From positions 1-12,922 of the forward strand of contig JAEZID010000286.1 of the NCBI GenBank assembly GCA_023416195.1: a DNA stretch of 12,922 nt, read 5' to 3'. Both the position numbers and the translations under genes were made by a program. The notes beneath the pieces were generated by a model. It was not told the DNA's origin. It searched no databases and worked only from the letters and a program-made list of their open reading frames with translations. Position 1 is the first letter of the stretch, and every line of letters starts with the position of its first letter. Source of the DNA: Pseudomonadota bacterium. Lineage in GTDB: Bacteria; Pseudomonadota; Alphaproteobacteria; Azospirillales; Azospirillaceae. Below, one piece after another: positions 8,768-12,922 of the stretch.

Positions 8768-8807
8768 CCACGATACCGGTCGTGGATCTCTGAGAAGGAG
8801 AGACCGG
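8768..8807 (+). promoter_or_regulatory. Alternative hairpins over the leader ribosome binding site
   Basis: Two exclusive folds share bases. Fold A is CCACGA (8768-8773) with TCGTGG (8780-8785), which leaves the AAGGAG ribosome site at 8795-8800 open. Fold B is CCGGTC (8776-8781) with GACCGG (8802-8807) plus TCTC (8787-8790) with GAGA (8798-8801), which buries most of that site. This resembles a translational expression platform directly after the SAM-II-like aptamer. Confidence 0.5.
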
Positions 8808-8808
8808 A

Positions 8809-8886
8809 ATGATGAAGACGCTCCCCACCTCCCCCGCCCCTCGGATCGCTGTCGCCGGTATGTGTCGCGGCATGTGTTGCCGCTGA
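8809..8886 (+). CDS. 25-codon Met/Cys leader peptide candidate
   Basis: This is a short frame starting with two consecutive ATG codons (8809 and 8812), with AAGGAG at 8795-8800, 8 bases upstream of the first. The peptide has a Pro/Ser/Thr-rich middle and ends AGMCRGMCCR, so codons 18-25 contain two Met and three Cys. The two ATGTGT codon pairs are a near direct repeat, and the final codons can form a 5-bp hairpin (8867-8871 with 8879-8883). It lies right after the riboswitch-like fold and 81 bases before the 66-aa gene. The good ribosome site and sulfur amino acid codons at the 3' end are typical of attenuating leader peptides whose ribosome stalls when charged tRNA is scarce. A random short frame cannot be excluded. 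Confidence 0.5.
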   Translation: MMKTLPTSPAPRIAVAGMCRGMCCR

Positions 8887-8922
8887 ACGCGCCGCATTTC
8901 CCAAGACGATCCGAGACATTTC

Positions 8923-8950
8923 GCCCGCCGGGACGCTCCGCGCCGCGGGC
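8923..8950 (+). promoter_or_regulatory. Hairpin just before the 66-aa gene's ribosome site
   Basis: GCCCGC (8923-8928) pairs with GCGGGC (8945-8950) around a 16-base loop. It ends three bases before the AGGGGGAG ribosome site (8953-8960) and has no T-run, so it would act on translation, if at all. It lies 36 bases after the leader peptide stop, a fit position for an attenuator structure. Confidence 0.35.
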
Positions 8951-8967
8951 ATAGGGGGAGTTTTCCC

Positions 8968-9168
8968 ATGAGCCAGTCGCACGCCTACGCCATCGAGGTT
9001 CAGGGCCGGTCCGCCGGCATCGTCGTCGCCGAGCGCGGCGGCTTCACCTTCTTCGTGTCCGATTGGACCTTCAAGGATCTGGACCGCCGGACCTTCCGCA
9101 ACGTCGGTCAGGCTGAGCGCGCCGCCCGCCAGATCGTCACCGCCCGCGCCGGCGCTTTCCGGCATTGA
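8968..9168 (+). CDS. Uncharacterised 66-residue protein
   Basis: This is a short but well-supported gene: ATG at 8968-8970 with AGGGGGAG 7 bases upstream, and codon use like its neighbours. The small, basic, soluble product starts MSQSHAYAIEVQGRSAGIVV, has an aromatic stretch GGFTFFVSDWTFKDLD and ends with a helix-like RNVGQAERAARQIVTARAG. There is no signal peptide, membrane segment, Cys or Met pair. The pattern (YAIEV-G-GIVV-ERGGF-FF, then F-N-AERAAR) resembles small uncharacterised proteins I associate with alphaproteobacteria, from memory only. It is the first full gene after the SAM-II-like leader and precedes metQ by 184 bases, so it may belong to the methionine response. The function is unknown. 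Confidence 0.75.
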   Translation: MSQSHAYAIEVQGRSAGIVVAERGGFTFFVSDWTFKDLDRRTFRNVGQAERAARQIVTARAGAFRH

Positions 9169-9223
9169 TCCGGGCTGCGTGAAGCGCGGCATTTTCACAT
9201 ACCACTTTCGAGCAAAATCCCGG

Positions 9224-9252
9224 TTGACGAAGAACATCGTGTTGAATATCCG
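9224..9252 (+). promoter_or_regulatory. Candidate second promoter for metQ
   Basis: TTGACG (9224-9229) and TATCCG (9247-9252) are spaced 17 bases apart; the -35 matches 5 of 6 and the -10 matches 3 of 6. The -10 lies within the left arm of the inverted repeat at 9240-9274, so a protein bound there would block it. It would give metQ a leader of about 90 bases. Confidence 0.4.
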
Positions 9253-9274
9253 TGTGTTCACTGGATATTCAACA
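9240..9274. promoter_or_regulatory. 12-bp perfect inverted repeat, operator-like
   Basis: TGTTGAATATCC (9240-9251) and GGATATTCAACA (9263-9274) are perfect inverted arms with an 11-base spacer. This makes a centre-to-centre distance near two DNA turns, as expected for a dimeric repressor. It is AT-rich against a GC-rich background and has no T-tract after it, so a DNA operator is more likely than a terminator. As RNA it could form a hairpin in the metQ leader. I cannot name the regulator. Confidence 0.55.
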
Positions 9275-9282
9275 TGACCCTA

Positions 9283-9298
9283 CCGCGCAATATCGCGG
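9283..9298 (+). other. Small hairpin in the metQ leader
   Basis: CCGCG (9283-9287) pairs with CGCGG (9294-9298) around the 6-base loop CAATAT, 55 bases before the metQ start. The stem is short and no conserved riboswitch core surrounds it. Confidence 0.3.
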
Positions 9299-9352
9299 AT
9301 TTCCCGAATCCCTCTGCCCTAAAGCCTCCCCTCCCAGGAAAGGACACCTTCC

Positions 9353-10129
9353 GTGAAGACCCTGCTGACCTCCGTTCTCGTGGCCGCCGGCCTGTTCTCG
9401 TTCGCCGCCCAGGCGGCTCCCTTGAAGGTGGGCGTGTCGGCCGGCCCCTATGGCGAGATCCTGGAATTCACCGCCAAGATCGCCGCCAAGGAAGGGCTTG
9501 AGGCGAAGGTCATCGAGTTCACCGACTGGAACATGCTGAACGCGTCGCTTCAGGATGGCGACATCGACGCCAACAACTTCCAGCACCAGCCCTACCTGGA
9601 CAACCAGATCAAGCAGCGCGGCTACGACATCGTGCCGGTCGCCAAGAGCATCGTCGTGCCCATGGGCGTGTACGCCAAGAAGGTGCAGACGCTCTCGGAT
9701 CTGAAGGAGGGCGCCAGCATCTCCATCCCCAACGACCCGACCAACAGCGCCCGCGCGTTGTTCCTGCTGGCCAAGGCCGGCGTCATCGGGCTGAAGGACG
9801 GGGTTGGGCTGAACACCACCATCGCCGACATCACCAGCAACCCGAAGAAGATCAAGTTCGTGGAGCTGGACGCGGCGCAGCTGCCGCGCTCGCTGGACGA
9901 CGTGGACGCGTCGGTCATCACGCTGAACTACGCGGTGCTGGCGGGCCTGACGCCGAAGACCGCGCTGCTGCTGGAGGACGACCAGTCCAAGTGGCATCTG
10001 GTCTGGGCCGTCCGCAAGGATCGCGCCGAGGATCCGCAGATCAAGCGCTTCATCGAGCTGTACCGCTCGCCGGAGGTGCGCGAGTTCATCAACACGCGCT
10101 TCAACGGCACGATCATCCCGACCTGGTGA
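9353..10129 (+). CDS. metQ: Methionine ABC transporter substrate-binding protein (NlpA family)
   Basis: MetQ binds methionine in the periplasm and delivers it to the MetNI importer. The 258-residue product begins with a Sec signal peptide (MKTLLTSVLVAAGLFSFAAQA, cleavage after about residue 21) without a lipobox Cys, so it is a soluble periplasmic form rather than a lipoprotein. The NlpA/lipoprotein_9 hallmarks follow: LKVGVSAGPYGEILEF, VIEFTDWNMLNASLQDGDID-N-FQHQPYLD, a PMGVYAKKV stretch, the SIPNDPTNSARALFLL segment and a TTIADIT-NPKKIKFVELDAAQLPR stretch. The start is GTG at 9353-9355 with AGGAAAGGA 8 bases upstream. metN lies two genes downstream, separated by a CoA ligase gene. D- or L-methionine, or a related thioether, could be the ligand; the sequence does not decide. 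Confidence 0.95.
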   Translation: MKTLLTSVLVAAGLFSFAAQAAPLKVGVSAGPYGEILEFTAKIAAKEGLEAKVIEFTDWNMLNASLQDGDIDANNFQHQPYLDNQIKQRGYDIVPVAKSIVVPMGVYAKKVQTLSDLKEGASISIPNDPTNSARALFLLAKAGVIGLKDGVGLNTTIADITSNPKKIKFVELDAAQLPRSLDDVDASVITLNYAVLAGLTPKTALLLEDDQSKWHLVWAVRKDRAEDPQIKRFIELYRSPEVREFINTRFNGTIIPTW

Positions 10130-10142
10130 GCGACGCTTCAGT

Positions 10143-10254
10143 CCCCTCTCCCCTCTGGGGAGAGGGTTAGGGTGAGGGGGCTCCGGCACTGCGAACGTGC
10201 CCGGTCCCCCGACATCCCCCTCACCCCGACCCTCTTCCCAGAGGGGAGAGGGGG
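10143..10254. repeat. Inverted pair of C/G-rich dispersed repeats (REP-like)
   Basis: Unit 1 (10143-10180) and unit 2 (10216-10254) are about 38 bases each in opposite orientation, differing at about 3 positions. Each unit itself contains a hairpin; in unit 1 CCCTCTCCCC (10144-10153) pairs with GGGGAGAGGG (10157-10166) around TCT. The TTAGGGTGAGGGG-type tail is characteristic of short repeats scattered between genes in many proteobacteria. The pair fills most of the 146-base gap between metQ and the ligase and could fold into one long stem that reduces or stabilises downstream transcription. Confidence 0.85.
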
Positions 10255-10275
10255 ATTGACTTAAGGACTTCTTCC

Positions 10276-11946
10276 ATGACCGCCCTGTTCTCCCGCACCG
10301 CGTCGATCTTCGAGCGCGACCTCGCCCCCGGTCCGGCGAACCATGTGCCCCTGAGCCCGCTGAGCTTCCTGAAGCGCGCGGCCAAGGTGTATCCGGACAA
10401 GCCGGCCATCGTGCACGGCGGCCGGGTCATAACCTACGCCCAGATGCGGGAGCGGGTTCGGCGGTTCGCGGGTGCGCTGCTGGGAGCCGGGGTCGGCAAG
10501 GGCGACACGGTGTCGGTGCTGGCGCCCAACGTTCCGGCCCTGCTGGAGGCGCATTACGGCGTGCCGCTGGCCGGCGCGGTGCTGAACGCGCTGAACACGC
10601 GGCTGGACGCGGCGGCCATCGCCTTCATCCTCGACCACAGCGAGACCAAGGTCCTGATCGTGGACCGCGAGCTGATCCCCGTCGCCAGGGCGGCGCTGGA
10701 GCAGACCCAGCGGCCGATCACGGTGGTGGAGATCGCCGACGCGCAGGTGCCCGACGCCCCGACGCTGGGCGCGGTGGAGTATGAGGACTTCCTGGCCTCC
10801 GCCGCCCCCGCCGCGTGGCGCGGCCCGGAGGACGAATGGGACGCGCTGGCGCTGAACTACACCTCGGGCACCACGGGCAACCCGAAGGGCGTCGTCTATC
10901 ACCATCGCGGCGCCTATCTGAACGCGCTGGGCAACGCCTTCACGCTGAACGTCCGGCCGGACAGCGTCTATCTGTGGACTCTGCCCGCCTTCCACTGCAA
11001 CGGCTGGACCTACACATGGGCGGTCACGGCGGCCGGCGGCACGCATGTCTGCCTGCGCCGGGTCGAGGCGGCGGCCATCTTCGCCGCCATCGCCGACCAT
11101 AACGTCACGCACCTGTGCGGCGCGCCCATCGTGCTGAACATGCTGATCCACGCGCCGCAGGAGGCGCAACGCCGCTTCGGCCACACGGTTACCGTGGGAA
11201 CGGGCGGGGCCGCGCCGCCGTCGGCGGTGCTGTCCGGCATGAAGGCGCTGGGCTTCGAGGTGATCCACATGTACGGCCTGACGGAGGTCTACGGCCCCGC
11301 CACCGTCTGCGCCCCGCAGGACGGGTGGGCGGATCTGGACGCCGACGCGCTCGCGCTGCAATACGCGCGGCAGGGCGTCAACCACATCGCGGTGGAGGAT
11401 GCGACCGTCTTCGACCGCGACACCGGCCAGCCGGTTCCGGCGGACGGCGCGACCATCGGCGAGATCGCCGTGCGCGGCAACACGGTGATGAAGGGCTATC
11501 TGAAGAACCCGGCGGCGACCCGCGAGGCGTTCGAGGGCGGCTGGTTCCGCTCCGGCGACCTGGGCGTGCTGCACCCGGACGGCTACATCGAGGTCAAGGA
11601 CCGCTCCAAGGACATCATCATTTCCGGCGGCGAAAACATCTCGTCCCTGGAGGTGGAAGAGGTGCTGTACAAGCATCCCGCCGTGCTGGAAGCCGCCGTG
11701 GTGGCGCGGCCCGACGACCGGTGGGGCGAGAGCCCCTGCGCCTTCGTCACGCTGAAGCCCGGCGCGGAACGCCCGTCTGAGTCCGATATTATTCAGTGGT
11801 GCCGGCAGCGCATCGCCCATTACAAGGTGCCGCGCACGGTCGTGTTCCGCGACCTGCCGAAGACATCGACCGGCAAAATCCAGAAGACCGTCCTGCGCGA
11901 CGAGGCCCGCGAACTGGGCGAGCGTCGGGAGGCCCAGACCGCATGA
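10276..11946 (+). CDS. Acyl-CoA ligase, possibly 3-methylmercaptopropionate-CoA ligase-like
   Basis: This ANL-superfamily enzyme (556 residues) adenylates a carboxylic acid with ATP and transfers it to CoA in the cytoplasm. All core motifs are present: the P-loop-like YTSGTTGNPKG (195-205), MYGLTE (332-337), FRSGD with ATP-ribose Asp428, the hinge KDRSKD (441-446) and catalytic Lys534 in TSTGK. The segment PAFHCNGW (237-244), with THVCLRR after it, marks the medium-chain/aryl subgroup that includes 3-methylmercaptopropionate-CoA ligases (DmdB) and plant benzoyl-CoA ligases. AAGGA lies 8 bases before ATG 10276. It sits between metQ and metN, with its stop overlapping the metN start as ATGA. 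That context suggests a sulfur-containing acid derived from methionine as substrate, but this is inference; a generic fatty-acid or aryl ligase is the alternative. Confidence 0.9.
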   Translation: MTALFSRTASIFERDLAPGPANHVPLSPLSFLKRAAKVYPDKPAIVHGGRVITYAQMRERVRRFAGALLGAGVGKGDTVSVLAPNVPALLEAHYGVPLAGAVLNALNTRLDAAAIAFILDHSETKVLIVDRELIPVARAALEQTQRPITVVEIADAQVPDAPTLGAVEYEDFLASAAPAAWRGPEDEWDALALNYTSGTTGNPKGVVYHHRGAYLNALGNAFTLNVRPDSVYLWTLPAFHCNGWTYTWAVTAAGGTHVCLRRVEAAAIFAAIADHNVTHLCGAPIVLNMLIHAPQEAQRRFGHTVTVGTGGAAPPSAVLSGMKALGFEVIHMYGLTEVYGPATVCAPQDGWADLDADALALQYARQGVNHIAVEDATVFDRDTGQPVPADGATIGEIAVRGNTVMKGYLKNPAATREAFEGGWFRSGDLGVLHPDGYIEVKDRSKDIIISGGENISSLEVEEVLYKHPAVLEAAVVARPDDRWGESPCAFVTLKPGAERPSESDIIQWCRQRIAHYKVPRTVVFRDLPKTSTGKIQKTVLRDEARELGERREAQTA

Positions 11947-12922
11947 TTACGTTCGAACACGTCGAGAAAACCTATCCCGCCCGCGGCGCCGGAGCGCCCG
12001 TCCACGCCCTGACCGACATCGACCTGACCATCGGGCGGGGCGAGATCTACGGCATCATCGGCCGGTCGGGCGCCGGCAAGTCCACGCTGCTGCGCACCGT
12101 GAACCTGCTGGAAAAGCCGACCTCCGGCCGCGTTCTGGTGGACGGGGTGGACATCACCGCCCTGTCGCCGGCGCAGCTGCGCGAGGCGCGGCATTCCATC
12201 GGCATGATCTTCCAGCACTTCAACCTGCTGTCCTCGCGCACGGTGTTCGACAACGTCGCGCTGCCGCTGGAACTGGCCGGCACGAAGAAGGCGCAGATCA
12301 AGGAGACGGTGGAGCCGCTGCTGGAGCTGGTCGGCCTGACCGACAAGCGCGACCGCTACCCGGCGGAGCTGTCGGGCGGGCAGAAGCAGCGCGTCGGCAT
12401 CGCCCGCGCGCTGGCCAGCAAGCCGAAGGTGCTGCTGTCGGACGAGGCGACCTCCGCGCTCGACCCCGAGACGACGGAGCAGATCCTCCACCTGCTGGCC
12501 GACATCAACAAGCGGCTTGGCCTGACCATCATGCTGATCACGCACGAAATCGCCGTCATCAAGGAGATCTGCCACAAGGTGGCGGTCATGGAAGGCGGCC
12601 GGATCATCGAGCAGGGGCCGGTCTTCGACATCTTCGCCCATCCCAAACACGCTACGACGCACACCTTCGTCGATCCAGTCATCAACCGGGGCATCCCGGA
12701 CAGCCTGAAGGAGCGCCTGTCGGCGACCGAGGTTCCGGACTCCAACATCGTGCTGCGCATCACCTTCACGGGCGAGCGCGCGACCTCCCCGGTCATCAGC
12801 GCGATCAGCCGCAAGCTGAACCTGGACCTGAACATCTGGCACGGCCAGATCGACGAGATCCAGGGCGCGCCCTTCGGGACGCTGGTGGTCGAGGCCATCG
12901 GCAACCCGCAGTCCATCGAGGC
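11943..12922 (+). CDS. metN: Methionine ABC transporter ATP-binding protein, 3' end cut by window edge
   Basis: MetN is the cytoplasmic ATPase of the methionine importer and energises the MetI permease, which is probably the next gene beyond the window. Visible are 326 full codons: Walker A GRSGAGKST (40-48), Q-loop Gln91 in IFQHFNLL, signature LSGGQKQR (143-150), Walker B VLLSDE (163-168), D-loop SALD, and switch His201 in ITHE. From about residue 265 a C-terminal NIL domain begins (VLRITFTGE and following); in E. coli MetN this domain binds methionine and inhibits transport when the cell is replete. The frame is still open at the window edge, and only the last few residues should be missing. 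ATG 11943 overlaps the ligase stop by four bases, so the two are translationally coupled. Confidence 0.97.
   Translation, partial: MITFEHVEKTYPARGAGAPVHALTDIDLTIGRGEIYGIIGRSGAGKSTLLRTVNLLEKPTSGRVLVDGVDITALSPAQLREARHSIGMIFQHFNLLSSRTVFDNVALPLELAGTKKAQIKETVEPLLELVGLTDKRDRYPAELSGGQKQRVGIARALASKPKVLLSDEATSALDPETTEQILHLLADINKRLGLTIMLITHEIAVIKEICHKVAVMEGGRIIEQGPVFDIFAHPKHATTHTFVDPVINRGIPDSLKERLSATEVPDSNIVLRITFTGERATSPVISAISRKLNLDLNIWHGQIDEIQGAPFGTLVVEAIGNPQSIE

Noticed and set aside
7633..9261. A long minus-strand frame running through hisG, the control region and the 66-aa gene.
   Set aside because: It is out of frame with the clear hisG and hisD products and crosses the promoter and riboswitch-like region; the translation has no coherent domain.
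9281..9330. A CTAAAGCC string before metQ as a second SAM-II-like element.
   Set aside because: The small hairpin beside it has only a 6-base loop, there is no AATTTG/GCTTGC loop pattern and no pseudoknot partner.
9274..9501. An ATG-started frame beginning in the right arm of the inverted repeat before metQ.
   Set aside because: No ribosome binding site; it overlaps metQ in another frame and metQ has a strong site and a proper signal peptide.

Overview
The window is GC-rich, densely packed bacterial chromosome from an alphaproteobacterium, most likely Azospirillum or a close relative in the Rhodospirillales. The pointers are the hisG(short form)-hisD-UPF0262-low-molecular-weight phosphatase block, the infA-maf-RNase E/G block, a SAM-II-like leader (a riboswitch class typical of alphaproteobacteria), and a Cache/HAMP hybrid histidine kinase. 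The genus is an inference from gene content and protein character; no marker gene is present.

Positions 1-8489 are all on the minus strand. In transcription order: hisG, hisD, UPF0262 and the phosphatase form a tight, partly overlapping histidine/housekeeping run (8489 down to 5516), closed by a 15-bp perfect inverted repeat. Next come a membrane-bound hybrid histidine kinase (5283-3004) and an SLT-type lytic transglycosylase-like protein without a signal peptide (2908-1892). Then comes the coupled housekeeping run infA, maf and a ribonuclease E/G gene, which is cut by the left edge. In many alphaproteobacteria the two housekeeping blocks are neighbours, so the kinase and transglycosylase genes look like an insertion between them.

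Positions 8490-8808 are a divergent control region. Its right half carries a sigma70-like promoter, a stem-pseudoknot matching the SAM-II riboswitch pattern, and two mutually exclusive hairpins. One of these hairpins would cover the ribosome binding site of a 25-codon peptide ending in Met-Cys-Arg-Gly-Met-Cys-Cys-Arg.

Positions 8809-12922 are on the plus strand: the short leader peptide, an uncharacterised 66-aa protein, metQ, an acyl-CoA ligase resembling 3-methylmercaptopropionate-CoA ligases, and metN (cut by the right edge). An AT-rich perfect inverted repeat overlaps a possible second promoter before metQ, and an inverted pair of C/G-rich dispersed repeats separates metQ from the ligase gene. 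Read together this is a methionine uptake unit with SAM-sensing control at its head and an unexpected CoA ligase inside it. It is the most interesting part of the window.
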